From Candidatus Bathyarchaeum tardum (lineage in GTDB: Archaea; Thermoproteota; Bathyarchaeia; Bathyarchaeales; Bathyarchaeaceae): a DNA stretch of 64,000 nucleotides. Numbering within the stretch: the first letter of the stretch is position 1; every line of letters begins with the position of its first letter. Shown in pieces: positions 16,790 to 25,934 of the stretch. The notes below the pieces were generated by a model, which made no database searches, had not been told where the DNA came from, and saw only the letters and a program-made list of their open reading frames with translations. The DNA is taken from NCBI GenBank assembly GCA_029762755.1, contig JARVGH010000001.1, forward strand, positions 372,001 through 436,000, written 5' to 3'. The position numbers and the translations under genes are program-made.

Positions 16790-17380
16790 TTAGTAGTTTT
16801 CTATCCAGTATTTTTCTTGCCGGGATTGAGCCAGAACATAGCCGATAATTAGTCCAGTTGCGAGTCCTCCAAAGTGGGCAATTACATTGACGCCTGAGCC
16901 TGTGGACAGCATCAAAAACAGCAGGGAAAACAGTAGTGCACCTACTATTGATTGTCCAAACCTTTTTCGCATGTATATGAGTCCTGCTCCAAACATTCCA
17001 AACACTGCCCCTGAGGCTCCTGCAGATACAGTGTTTGCAGACATGAAAAACAGGGTCAATAGGCTGCCTGTTAGTCCTGAGAGCATGTAAACTGCAAAGT
17101 ATTCTTCTGTTTTGAAGAATTCTTCTGCCCGTAACCCGAAAATAAATAAAAACAGCATGTTCAAGGTGATATGGATTATGTCCACGTGGACAAAAATGGA
17201 TGTTAATAGTTGCCAGTATGCGCCGTTCATGACGCTATAGTTGTATTGTCCAAATATTTGCAGAATATTGATGTTAGTTTCGAAGATGTTTCCGCCAATT
17301 ACTGACGTGAAAATGTAAACTGCAATGTTGGCTGCAACAAGAAACGTTGTCGGCGATATTTTTAACTGAAATCTGAACAT
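16790..17380 (-). CDS. Rhomboid family intramembrane serine protease
   Basis: A 196-residue six-helix rhomboid. The catalytic dyad is S123 in GASGAVFG and H169 in AHFGGLATG; the HxxxN motif (H70, N74) in the second helix supplies the oxyanion-hole residues. Rhomboids cut single-span membrane proteins within the bilayer. Its C terminus faces the end of the SAM hydrolase gene (convergent). No substrate is apparent, although the window has several single-anchor surface proteins. Confidence 0.92.
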   Translation of the reverse strand: MFRFQLKISPTTFLVAANIAVYIFTSVIGGNIFETNINILQIFGQYNYSVMNGAYWQLLTSIFVHVDIIHITLNMLFLFIFGLRAEEFFKTEEYFAVYMLSGLTGSLLTLFFMSANTVSAGASGAVFGMFGAGLIYMRKRFGQSIVGALLFSLLFLMLSTGSGVNVIAHFGGLATGLIIGYVLAQSRQEKYWIENY

Positions 17381-17583
17381 AGGCTATCCTCACAAACATC
17401 AACATGCCAATATTTAATTATACCCTGAAAACGGCTGTTGTATTTTTTTTGATTTTCCGATAACTAAAAAAGTGTTGATGTCTTTTCATTTTTTGCTAAA
17501 TCTTGTGCTAATTTGGAAAAAAAGTAATTAAGAAGTCATGATTTGTTCAACTCTCGTTTAACTTTCAGTAGTGATGGAAAAAT

Positions 17584-18363
17584 ATGGAACCTAACGATTC
17601 TCAACTTCAAACATTAATCAATATGGGGCTAACCCACCGTCAAGCCAGTGTGTATTTGTATCTTGCTACTTCGGGCGTATCTTCGGTAAATGCGATTTCA
17701 AAAGGAACTAGCATTGCTCGGCAACATCTTTACAGAATAATTGACGATCTTCATGAAATAGGTTTAGTACAAAAACTTTTGACTAATCCTTTAAAGTTGA
17801 AAGCTACTTCTCCGGAAATAGGTCTTGTTATGTTGATGGAGAAAAAAACCACTGAACATCAACAAACAATGGAAAACGCTAAAGACTTGCTTGAATCCAT
17901 AAAAAATGTCAGCCAAAAATCTGCTGTTAAACCTAAAACTCCTGATTTAACTCTTATTTCTGGGATTAAACCTATTATTGCTGAAATTCAGGCTTTGCAT
18001 AATAAAGCTCAAAATACTGTAGATTGTTTGATCAACTGGCGTGGCACTTTACGTGCCTTTGAACATGCACCTGAACAATACACGAGGCTTCTGAGTAATG
18101 GCGTTACGTTCAGAATGATAATGGATTTGCCCCCTGAAAAAATGCAGTTTGAAGAAGCCATTAAGCCCTTAATTGTTCATTCGGGTTGTGAGATTAAGTA
18201 TGTTCCTTCAGTTCCAGCTTATTTGCTTATTCGTGATGGTCAAGAAATCTTGATGAGCAGCTCACCAACTAATCCCATGGAAACTCCGTATTTGCAGATT
18301 CACAATGCTGCGTTGGTTTCGTTGATTCGAGAATATTACGAATTAATGTGGAAAATTAACTGA
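17584..18363 (+). CDS. TrmB family transcriptional regulator
   Basis: A 259-residue protein. Residues 5-75 form a winged helix of the TrmB class (LINMGLTHRQASVYLYLATSG, then SIARQHLYRIIDDLHEIGLV). A helical linker (about 80-115) and a C-terminal domain of the TrmB effector-binding type follow (LISGIKPIIAEIQALHNKAQ and later strands). Family members sense sugars or other small molecules. It is a single gene with no obvious operon partner; the P-type ATPase gene downstream is convergent. Confidence 0.8.
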   Translation: MEPNDSQLQTLINMGLTHRQASVYLYLATSGVSSVNAISKGTSIARQHLYRIIDDLHEIGLVQKLLTNPLKLKATSPEIGLVMLMEKKTTEHQQTMENAKDLLESIKNVSQKSAVKPKTPDLTLISGIKPIIAEIQALHNKAQNTVDCLINWRGTLRAFEHAPEQYTRLLSNGVTFRMIMDLPPEKMQFEEAIKPLIVHSGCEIKYVPSVPAYLLIRDGQEILMSSSPTNPMETPYLQIHNAALVSLIREYYELMWKIN

Positions 18364-18659
18364 ATTTTTTAACAGCTTTGGATTGCTTTTCATTTTTGTT
18401 TTTGATTGAACAAATGTTAAAGGCAACTACAAAGACAGCAAAAATGAAGCCTGAAAGAAACTCTGGGATGGTTGTTGTTTGCAACGATTTCTATCAAATG
18501 AATACTATAATCGTTTAGAATTGTGAATAAATAATATGTACCATTTCTGTTTTTCTTTTTGTTTGGTGGTACCTGTGGCTATCGGAATGTTCGAATATAT
18601 GTCTTAACCGTTAGTGTATGTATGAATAAAGGGCAGAGTAAAAATATAAAACAATTTAG
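18364..18659. other. Intergenic region between TrmB-type regulator and P-type ATPase
   Basis: About 300 bp between two convergent genes. It is AT-rich, without a convincing ORF or tRNA-like fold. T-rich stretches near 18364-18410 and 18545-18565 could end either transcript. Confidence 0.5.
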
Positions 18660-21449
18660 TTAATGATCATGCATTGGGTTAATTTCTTTTTTTGAAAGTC
18701 GCCTAGAGAAAAATTTACGAATTTCCTCTGCAACTATTACTGCTATTGGAACCATTGCTAAGTATGCCCAATCCATTATGTTTAATGCTGTAGTGCCAAA
18801 AATTGACTGAAGCGGAGGTGCATAAATCAGCACTGACAGTATGGATAACTGAGTTATTATGCCTAACAGTATCCACATGTTTGTTTTGATGCTTGTCTTG
18901 AAGATGGACTGTTTATTAGTTCTGCATGTCAAGACATTTCCAACTTGGCCGACGACTATAGCAGCAAAAACCATTGTTGTACCTTTAATGTAAATTGGGT
19001 CATCAGAAGCCAAAGGCATCCCTAAACTCCAACCACCTGAAGACCAAACGCTCAGGCAACCATACATTGCAACAATTGCAATTACTATTCCTATGTATAT
19101 GGAACGAGCAATGACTTTAGCAGTAAATAACCTCTCTTTGATGCTTCGTGGGGGTTCTTCCATAATTCCTAACTCTGCAGGTTCACGGCTTAGAGCCAAA
19201 GAAGGAATAACATCAATTCCTAGGTCAATTGCTAAAATCTGCACGACCAGTAATGGCAAAGGTATTCCAATCGTTGCATACAACAAGTAAGGAATGAATT
19301 CTGCCCAGTTATGCGAAAAAACATAGACAATGAACTTTCTGATATTTTCGTAAATAACACGGCCTGATTCTACCGCTTTGACAATTGATTCAAAGCTATC
19401 ATCTAGCAGAACAATATCTGATGCTTCTCTGGCAACATCTGTTCCTGAAACTCCCATTGATATTCCAACGTCAGCTTCTTTTAGTGATGGTGCATCGTTA
19501 GCGCCATCTCCTGTGACCGCTACGACTTCGCCATTCTTTTTCAATACTTTTACAACCCGAAGTTTTTGTTCAGGGGAGACCCGTGCGAAAATTACGTTGC
19601 CTGTTTTGACTGTATCATTAATTGCTTGGTCGTCAAGATTGTCCAAGTCAACGCCGCGAATTATAGTAGATGCGTCACGAGTAAGTATGCCTACTTCTTG
19701 AGCAATAAATTTGGCTGTTGGTCCGTAATCCCCCGTAATTATGACCGTTTTTATGCCTGCCTGTTTTGCTTTAATAACTGCGTCTCTTACTTCAAGTCTT
19801 GGAGGATCCATCATAGCAGCTAAACCGACAAAAACCATGTCTTTTTCAACGTTCATGTTTTTTGAGTAATTGTTGCTTGAAATGTTCTTGTAAGCAACTG
19901 CTATTACTCTTAGTCCTTCTTGGGCAAACTGTTGGAGTTTTTTTTCTACAAGACAAAGGTTCTCACTTGTTAAGTTCACTGTCTTGCCGTTCATGTCTAT
20001 CTTATTGCAAATTGAAAGTATGTTTCTGGGGGCGCCTTTAGTATAAACATAAACTTCATCGTCAACCTTATGGATGGTTGTCATTTTTTTCCTAGCGAAG
20101 TCAAACGGAATTATGTTGATTATTGGTTTTTCAATGAGCAGTTCTTTAATGTTTAAATCAAATTTCAAGGCTGCAACCATTAAAGCTCCATCTGTTGGGT
20201 CTCCGATAATGTTCCAAGACTTGTTAGTATCTGACGGTGGATCTATTTTAGCTCCGTTGCACAAAGCAGAGATTTTGAGGAGTTGTTGGGTGGTTTCGAC
20301 CTCGGATTTTTTTAACCGTTTGCCGTTTATGGTAAAGTAACCTATTGGTTTATAGCCAATACCTGAGACTTCAACAATTTGGTTGTTAATCCACAATTTC
20401 TTGACTGTCATTTCTCCCTTTGTGATTGTTCCTGTTTTATCTGTGCAAATGACGGTGACGCTGCCTAGGGTTTGGACTGCAGACAAACGTTTGACGAGAA
20501 CGTTTTCTTTAACCATTTTTAGAACGTTAATGGCTAGCGCACTTGAAACTGTGACTTGCAAACCTTCAGGAACAAAGCAGATCATAATGCCAATCATGAA
20601 AAGGATGCTAGTTGCAAAGTCCACTTTTAGCCAGAGTAAGCTAACTAAAAAAAAGATAACAGCGACGATTAAAGCGAATACAAGGTCAATTTTTGCCATT
20701 CGTTCAATTTCTCTGTGCAAAGGGCTTGCTTCTTCACGTACTTCTTGGGTTAAACTAGCTATCTTGCCAAATTGGGTATTCATCCCCGTGGTGATGACAA
20801 CTGCTTTTCCTTGACCTTTTGCAACGCTGGTGCTCATAAAAACCAAGTTAGTTGAGTGTATGTAAGCAGTTTCCCTAGTTTCAGACGGCTCCACCGAACG
20901 GGGTTGCGGTTCAGATTCTCCTGTTAACGGAACATTATTAGTCCATAAATCGAATACTTCAATCAATCGTGCGTCAGCAGGTACGCGGTCGCCTTCCTCC
21001 AAGATTATGATGTCACCGGGAACAATTTCTTTCACGAGTACTTTCGTGAGTTCTCCATCCCGAAGGACTTTGGTGTATTCGGGTATCCAACGTTTTAGAG
21101 TTTGTATAGCTTTTTCTGCACGTGCTTCTTGGAACATGCTAAAGAAAATGTTAAGCAATACAACTCCGAGGATTACAATTCCTAGCTCGGAATTACCGCT
21201 GATAAATGCAAGCAGGCTTGCAAATAGTAATAACATGCCAAATAAGTCCTTAGCATGAATTATGAACTTGTAAAAAATTGACGCCTGTTTCTTCTCAGAT
21301 AACCTGTTGAAGCCATGAGTTTTAATGCGATTTTGAGCTTCTTCACTGGTTAATCCATTCGGAGAAGAGCCAAGTTCTTCAAAAATCTCTTGAAGAGGCA
21401 TAGAATCAGCTTTTTCCAAATACATTTTCACCAACGCTTTATTGAACAT
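18660..21449 (-). CDS. P2-type cation-transporting ATPase with Na,K-ATPase-like M5-M6 residues
   Basis: A 929-residue P-type ATPase with the N-terminal cation-ATPase domain, actuator motif TGES at 176-179, PEGL in M4 at 294-297, phosphorylation site DKTGT with D337, the hinge GDGANDAP and ten predicted membrane helices. In M5 the NxxE pattern appears (HNWAEF). M6 reads IDLGIDVIPSLAL with D742 and D746, matching the two aspartates of Na,K-ATPase-type (P2C) pumps rather than the N..D pattern of SERCA. I infer a monovalent cation (Na+ or H+, with or without K+) pump in the cytoplasmic membrane. No beta subunit is seen nearby. Confidence 0.85.
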   Translation of the reverse strand: MFNKALVKMYLEKADSMPLQEIFEELGSSPNGLTSEEAQNRIKTHGFNRLSEKKQASIFYKFIIHAKDLFGMLLLFASLLAFISGNSELGIVILGVVLLNIFFSMFQEARAEKAIQTLKRWIPEYTKVLRDGELTKVLVKEIVPGDIIILEEGDRVPADARLIEVFDLWTNNVPLTGESEPQPRSVEPSETRETAYIHSTNLVFMSTSVAKGQGKAVVITTGMNTQFGKIASLTQEVREEASPLHREIERMAKIDLVFALIVAVIFFLVSLLWLKVDFATSILFMIGIMICFVPEGLQVTVSSALAINVLKMVKENVLVKRLSAVQTLGSVTVICTDKTGTITKGEMTVKKLWINNQIVEVSGIGYKPIGYFTINGKRLKKSEVETTQQLLKISALCNGAKIDPPSDTNKSWNIIGDPTDGALMVAALKFDLNIKELLIEKPIINIIPFDFARKKMTTIHKVDDEVYVYTKGAPRNILSICNKIDMNGKTVNLTSENLCLVEKKLQQFAQEGLRVIAVAYKNISSNNYSKNMNVEKDMVFVGLAAMMDPPRLEVRDAVIKAKQAGIKTVIITGDYGPTAKFIAQEVGILTRDASTIIRGVDLDNLDDQAINDTVKTGNVIFARVSPEQKLRVVKVLKKNGEVVAVTGDGANDAPSLKEADVGISMGVSGTDVAREASDIVLLDDSFESIVKAVESGRVIYENIRKFIVYVFSHNWAEFIPYLLYATIGIPLPLLVVQILAIDLGIDVIPSLALSREPAELGIMEEPPRSIKERLFTAKVIARSIYIGIVIAIVAMYGCLSVWSSGGWSLGMPLASDDPIYIKGTTMVFAAIVVGQVGNVLTCRTNKQSIFKTSIKTNMWILLGIITQLSILSVLIYAPPLQSIFGTTALNIMDWAYLAMVPIAVIVAEEIRKFFSRRLSKKEINPMHDH

Positions 21450-22156
21450 GCGAGGTATGGATTTCTCCCACGAGTAGCAACGGCTGATAAAATGTGAAAC
21501 AGTAAAACTGTTTTTCCAGCTGTGCAGTTTGGAGTTCCATTATATTTTTCAACGATTGTTTACCTCTTTTGTGCAATTAAGTTAATCTTCTAACATTTCT
21601 TTCTGCTAATATCAATTATTTAAAATATAAACTAATCTGGCTCTAAATGTCATTTTGGTCATCTGCCCTTATCTTGTATATTGCTTTGATATTCTCAGAT
21701 TTTTTGTATGTGTTTATTTCTGTACCCAATCCTTGCAACATTTTTGAATAAAATCTGAAAATTTAAATTGGTTCCAATTAACCCGTTGAAGGTTGTTGTT
21801 TTAGTCACGCCTGTAGCTGTCAAAGCTTCAAAATTTTATTGGATTATGGAGGTTATCATGGTTGAAATGCTGGCTGTTTTGAGCTTAAGACCAATGATGG
21901 ATGTGTTGAGCATTTCCCTCATTTTAAACCAGAAATTGGAGAATGCGTATTGAAAAGTGGGAGTTAGTCCGTGTTGATGCTTTGATTGATTGAGATGCTC
22001 TGGAACATTGACACCGACAATATGACCAGACATAATAGCGTTTTGTTTTCTAAAAAATGAAAATGTGGGTTATTCGATGTCTATCAGTTCTCTTTCAGGT
22101 TTTTTTCTGTTTTCTGATTGTTCTTTTTATTAATCCCACTTTTGAATAGTTCTTAT
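21450..22156. other. 707-bp intergenic region without a confident gene
   Basis: AT-rich spacer upstream of the P-type ATPase. It holds two short overlapping opposite-strand ORFs (21768-21953 plus, 21836-22033 minus) with no recognisable domain and no clear promoter. A decayed gene is possible but not shown. The region near 21540-21640 is the likely ATPase promoter zone on the minus strand. Confidence 0.4.
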
Positions 22157-22624
22157 TTAGAATAGATACCATGCGGCTAAAAATCCAAATATGAGGCTGT
22201 ACATGATTGTTTCAAGATATAGCTTCCAAAAAGAATCCATTTTCAGATAGCGTTTTTTCATGTATACGAATCCTTCAATGTTGTTAGAGAATGGAATTGC
22301 ACTGGCAAAATCAGTGTAAATGAACATTAGTCCACTTAAAAAAGCGAATCTAAGGGGAAAAGTAATTTCTCCTAATAATCCAAGGATTGGATACAAGACA
22401 ACTGATAATAGTAAACCTCTAATCAGTTGAGCAGGAATAAAATATTTATTTACATGTTTACTTTCTTTTTCATCAGACATATTTCTTAGGTAATCCATTA
22501 CTCTATTTTTTTCCTCGTATAAATTGCCACTAATTTTTAGAGCGATCATCCCTGCAATGGTGTAAGCTCCCGTGTGAATTACGATAAACCAAAAACTGAA
22601 CATTATGTATTCAGCAAAATCCAT
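22157..22624 (-). CDS. Hypothetical four-helix membrane protein
   Basis: I do not recognise this 155-residue protein. It has about four hydrophobic segments: residues 5-30 (IMFSFWFIVIHTGAYTIAGM), about 65-90, 92-112 and 130-155, and a charged loop at about 34-62 (NLYEEKNRVMDYLRNMSDEK). Most positive residues fall in the loops. It is a single minus-strand gene, divergent from the GNAT gene. Codon use and composition look like its neighbours. Confidence 0.6.
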   Translation of the reverse strand: MDFAEYIMFSFWFIVIHTGAYTIAGMIALKISGNLYEEKNRVMDYLRNMSDEKESKHVNKYFIPAQLIRGLLLSVVLYPILGLLGEITFPLRFAFLSGLMFIYTDFASAIPFSNNIEGFVYMKKRYLKMDSFWKLYLETIMYSLIFGFLAAWYLF

Positions 22625-22887
22625 TTACTAAACCCCCTTCACATCATGAACATTGTAATGCTATTTTGGATGTTTAAAAATTTTTTGAAAACTTTCTTTT
22701 AACCTCCCAATAAACCAAGGTTTTTCAGTGCTAGATACATGAAGCCGGATTGTTTGAAATTGTGGTCTTTTCAGGTTTAACTCTACTTCCTGCCTTTACA
22801 CAGACCACGGAATATTGTAATAAAAAACAGCGAACTAGGGTTTTTGATAAAAACCTTTTTAACATTTTTACTTCATGTGTTAATTCG

Positions 22888-23511
22888 ATGAATAATTCTT
22901 TTGAAGAACTTACAGTTGTGACTAGAAACAAAGCACAACGCGCAGTCAAAACATTGGAAAAAGCATTTGAGACTTATCCTCTGCTTAAATATTACTATCC
23001 AGAAAAACCAATAAGGGAAAAGGTTACAAATTATTTTTTATCTTTTGTTGTTTATAGTGGAATAAAATATGGAGAAGTTTTTGGGACCTCCCCAAATTTT
23101 GAGGGCGTCGTGGTATGGCTACCGTCACAAAATTATCCTTTAACATTTTGGAAAATACTACGAACTGTTCCAATATCAAAAATATTCAATTTTGGACGCT
23201 ATGGAGGTTCAAAGATGACTAATTTTATTAATCATTTAGACACTGTGCACAAAGATATGACTCCATTCAAACATTTGTTTTTACAAACAATTGGTGTAGC
23301 CCCAAAATTTCAGGATAAAGGTTTCGGAAAACGGTTGATTCAACCGATGCTTCAAAGGCTAGACGATGAAAAAATACCTTGTTACTTGGAAACAATTGAT
23401 GAAAAAAATGTTGGATTCTATCAACGTTTTGGTTTTGAAATTATTGGCAAATCAAACATACCTGAAACTAATTTCGTAAATTGGGCAATGTTGAGAACGG
23501 ATAAAGGATAA
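22888..23511 (+). CDS. GNAT family N-acetyltransferase
   Basis: A 207-residue protein when started at ATG 22888 (MNNSFEELTVV); an upstream extension to 22750 in the same frame has no family-like sequence and starts before a usable promoter. The acetyl-CoA-binding motif A is seen in LQTIGVAPKFQDKGFGKRLI (Q/RxxGxG/A pattern), followed by YLETIDEKNVGFYQRFGFE, typical of GNAT motif B. The family transfers acetyl groups to amines of small molecules or proteins. The acceptor is unknown. Confidence 0.8.
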   Translation: MNNSFEELTVVTRNKAQRAVKTLEKAFETYPLLKYYYPEKPIREKVTNYFLSFVVYSGIKYGEVFGTSPNFEGVVVWLPSQNYPLTFWKILRTVPISKIFNFGRYGGSKMTNFINHLDTVHKDMTPFKHLFLQTIGVAPKFQDKGFGKRLIQPMLQRLDDEKIPCYLETIDEKNVGFYQRFGFEIIGKSNIPETNFVNWAMLRTDKG

Positions 23512-23664
23512 ACTACAGTAACGGGTAAAACGGTTAAGATTTAATTTTTAGACATAAGACGTAAAAAATTCCAATGATCTTATAGTTTGATTGGCTGGAT
23601 TAGTGAATTTCGTTGTTATTAAAATTTCCAGCAAAAAGAAATCTGGGCTGTTTCTAACGTCAGC

Positions 23665-23964
23665 CTAATCGTTGCATTTTTTATCTAATGGTGGTCTTAA
23701 GTATTCATGCAGTTCTGTTTTTGTCATGTCAAGCTCTAACCCTCTGAAAGTACAACATGATTTCCCTTTTTTTACTGCTGAAATATCTACCATGTTACGG
23801 ATTGGCATTTTTGAACCTAAAATTTCATAGCCAGCATCTTTTGTGAATCGAATTTCAAAATGAGTAATGGTCCAATTTTTTGGGTCGTAATACAAATTTT
23901 CGACATGCCCAATTTTTTTTCCTTGCAAGAGAACATCCTGATCTTTTATTTCATTAAATTTCAT
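23665..23964 (-). CDS. PRC-barrel domain protein
   Basis: A 99-residue protein with the PRC-barrel pattern: a short first strand pair (DVLLQGKKIGHVENLYYDPK), then NWTITHFEIRF and a loop leading to the last strands. PRC-barrels occur in RNA processing and photosynthetic proteins; stand-alone archaeal versions have unknown roles. It is the second of two tandem PRC-barrel genes on the minus strand, 44 nt after the first; the two share the same layout (K(I/F)LGEVE/GHVE, then W(S/T)(V/I)TH), so they are probably an old duplication. Confidence 0.7.
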   Translation of the reverse strand: MKFNEIKDQDVLLQGKKIGHVENLYYDPKNWTITHFEIRFTKDAGYEILGSKMPIRNMVDISAVKKGKSCCTFRGLELDMTKTELHEYLRPPLDKKCND

Positions 23965-24008
23965 GTTTGATTCTCCATGTTAGTACCTAAAAAGAGCAGT
24001 TTGTTGGT

Positions 24009-24293
24009 TTACTTTTGTGGTTTGAACTCTTTCATCTCTTTTAGTTCATCAATTGTCTTATTTAGAACGATTACATCACCAACGACATCAACAGTGGCGA
24101 CCGGTAAAAGGACTTTTACCGAACCTAGAAATGGATTTTCAAAATGAAGTGCTTCACTGATTTCTTTTTCCAAACTGACATGTAAATGTGTAACACTCCA
24201 CCCATCAACACTAATTTCAGTATCTTCAACTTCGCCCAAAAATTTGCCTTGTGACGTTATTACCCTTTTTCCATTTAAACATCCAACTTTCAA
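24009..24293 (-). CDS. PRC-barrel domain protein
   Basis: A 94-residue PRC-barrel protein: LNGKRVITSQGKFLGEVEDT forms the first strands, followed by DGWSVTHLHVSLEKEI and LLPVATVDVVGDVIVLNKTI. It lies directly upstream of a second PRC-barrel gene on the same strand and they probably form a two-gene operon. Proteins this small may form dimers that complete the barrel. No enzymatic residues are evident. Confidence 0.72.
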   Translation of the reverse strand: MKVGCLNGKRVITSQGKFLGEVEDTEISVDGWSVTHLHVSLEKEISEALHFENPFLGSVKVLLPVATVDVVGDVIVLNKTIDELKEMKEFKPQK

Positions 24294-24745
24294 AATTTTT
24301 CCCCTAAGTTATATTTGTTATTATCATCTTAAAAAAGTTTTCAACTGATTAAGATCATTATAAACATCTAAAGCTTATGCAACATGTTCTTAGTTATTTT
24401 TACAGCATAAACAACAGATTGGCTGTAATCCAATTATAATTATTGTTAGGTGTACGCGTGTGCGTGCATGTTTCCCAAGTGAGGGTAAGTCAGTAAGAGA
24501 AAAAACAAGAAAACAAAAGAAAAAACGAATGAGTTTGAGTAACCACATGAACACAAATAAGTGAACATTTAGGTTTGGGGTTATATTTTTAACCTTAAAC
24601 AGCTTTTCAGCAACAACTACAACCACTTTTTCTAGACGTTTACTGCCATTTAAGCTGATACAAGACGTATCCTAAATCTATCGTTTACCTTTTTTGTGAA
24701 ATTAGCCTGAAATAGAATTTTATTTTTTTTCTGCGCAGACCATGT
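24294..24745. other. 452-bp intergenic region upstream of the PRC-barrel pair
   Basis: This holds the minus-strand promoter of the PRC-barrel genes (TTATAATGATCTTAA-like sequence near 24350-24365 in minus orientation) and the 3' end of nadM. A 78-codon minus-strand ORF at 24390-24626 has an unusual hydrophobic composition and no binding site; I do not regard it as a gene. Confidence 0.4.
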
Positions 24746-25273
24746 TTAGTAGTTCATTTTGTCTGTCTTGTGTAAGTCGCGGAGTCTGATGTCGCCGTCG
24801 ATTTGTTTTATGAATTTGGCTGTGGTGTTTGGGACAAGTTCTTCCCAGTTTTGGTTTATTACCATGCGGTGGCGAATTTCTGTAGCAGAATATTCTTTTC
24901 GGTTAATGAAAGGCATGGGTTTCACTTCAAACCCTGACTCGATAAATAACCTGCTGGTTAACGGTTCGTTAGCGTAGACGACGTCAAATTTTGGGCAATA
25001 TCCAACTAACTGGGAAACCCACAAAGCATGTTGGTGAACGTCTGGAACTGGAACTATCCAAATTCGTGAAAGTTTAATTCCTTCTTCCACTAGGGCTTGT
25101 CGAATCATGGTCATGCGCTCGCCAGCAGTGAAGGGATTATCAAAGTTGTGACTGTATTGTGCACTGCCTACGACTATTACCAGTTCATTAACTTCTTTCA
25201 TGATGTTTTTGATGAACTCTAAATGCCCTTTATGAAATGGCTGAAACCTTCCAACAAACACGCCTCGCTTCAA
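24746..25273 (-). CDS. nadM: Nicotinamide-nucleotide adenylyltransferase (archaeal NadM)
   Basis: A 175-residue enzyme that joins NMN and ATP to make NAD+. The nucleotidyltransferase motif GRFQPFHKGH is near the N terminus, with the second motif YSATEIRHRM near residue 125. The start is set at TTG 25273 because GGAGG lies 7 nt upstream and archaeal NadM proteins begin with this short lead-in to the first strand; the TTG at 25291 would put the binding site inside the gene. It follows ogt by 64 nt and may belong to the same transcript. Confidence 0.92.
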   Translation of the reverse strand: MKRGVFVGRFQPFHKGHLEFIKNIMKEVNELVIVVGSAQYSHNFDNPFTAGERMTMIRQALVEEGIKLSRIWIVPVPDVHQHALWVSQLVGYCPKFDVVYANEPLTSRLFIESGFEVKPMPFINRKEYSATEIRHRMVINQNWEELVPNTTAKFIKQIDGDIRLRDLHKTDKMNY

Positions 25274-25337
25274 CCTGTCTCCTCCAAACAAAACCTGTAA
25301 CTTTGTATGGTATATGAAATTCTTGACCTCTTAAAAG

Positions 25338-25934
25338 CTATCCCTGCTTAACCCTTTCCACAGGGAACAAAACCAACTCATTATCCCCAATTTTTATGGT
25401 CTTTGACTCTTCGTAACCCCTGTTTTCCCGTTGAAGAATTTCCATTTTCACTTGTTTTCCATATCCATAACCGCCTATACTAAAATCAGACTGAACAACC
25501 CTATGGCACGGAATCAACAACGGAACAGGATTAGACGCCTGAACACGCCCCACCGACCTTGCAATACCCCCTGCCACTTTAGCTATGCCTCCATAAGTTG
25601 TTACGTATCCAACAGGAATTAACGCCGTGCAGTTAAGCACCTTTTGGGAGTAAGCAGAAAGGCGATTAATATCTACACCAAAACCATGTAATTTCCAATT
25701 TTTACCATTAAAGACTTCATGTAAGCTTTTCAAAACATCTATTAGATTTTGATCAGGATTGTCTGTAACATGAAATGCAGTATCCCGAGGTAGCCTTTTC
25801 AGTAACCGCTTCAAATCAGGTTTTCCAGTAGACAAGCAAGTAGCCACAACTTGGTTTTTCTGTGTCGCTGCACCAAACCAGACGTTATTCTTTTTTGTGT
25901 AACAAACATATAACAACAAAAACACCTGTTTCAC
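25338..25934 (-). CDS. ogt: Methylated-DNA--[protein]-cysteine methyltransferase (O6-alkylguanine transferase)
   Basis: A 198-residue protein with the active site PCHR (C143) and the helix-turn-helix IPVGYVTTYGGIAKVAG at about 106-122 that inserts into the DNA minor groove. It takes the alkyl group from O6-alkylguanine onto its own cysteine, once per molecule. The N-terminal 80 residues form the usual poorly conserved domain. The GTG start is directly adjacent to the stop of the upstream ABC permease gene, so it is probably cotranscribed with the exporter. Confidence 0.92.
   Translation of the reverse strand: MKQVFLLLYVCYTKKNNVWFGAATQKNQVVATCLSTGKPDLKRLLKRLPRDTAFHVTDNPDQNLIDVLKSLHEVFNGKNWKLHGFGVDINRLSAYSQKVLNCTALIPVGYVTTYGGIAKVAGGIARSVGRVQASNPVPLLIPCHRVVQSDFSIGGYGYGKQVKMEILQRENRGYEESKTIKIGDNELVLFPVERVKQG

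Noticed and set aside
21768-22033. Two overlapping ORFs on opposite strands in the 707-bp spacer
   Set aside because: Neither shows a domain, binding site or good promoter. The minus one faintly resembles part of a small accessory protein, but I could not confirm a remnant.
24390-24626. 78-codon minus-strand ORF upstream of the PRC-barrel genes
   Set aside because: Its composition is hydrophobic and repetitive, it has no binding site or promoter, and it lies in AT-rich intergenic DNA.
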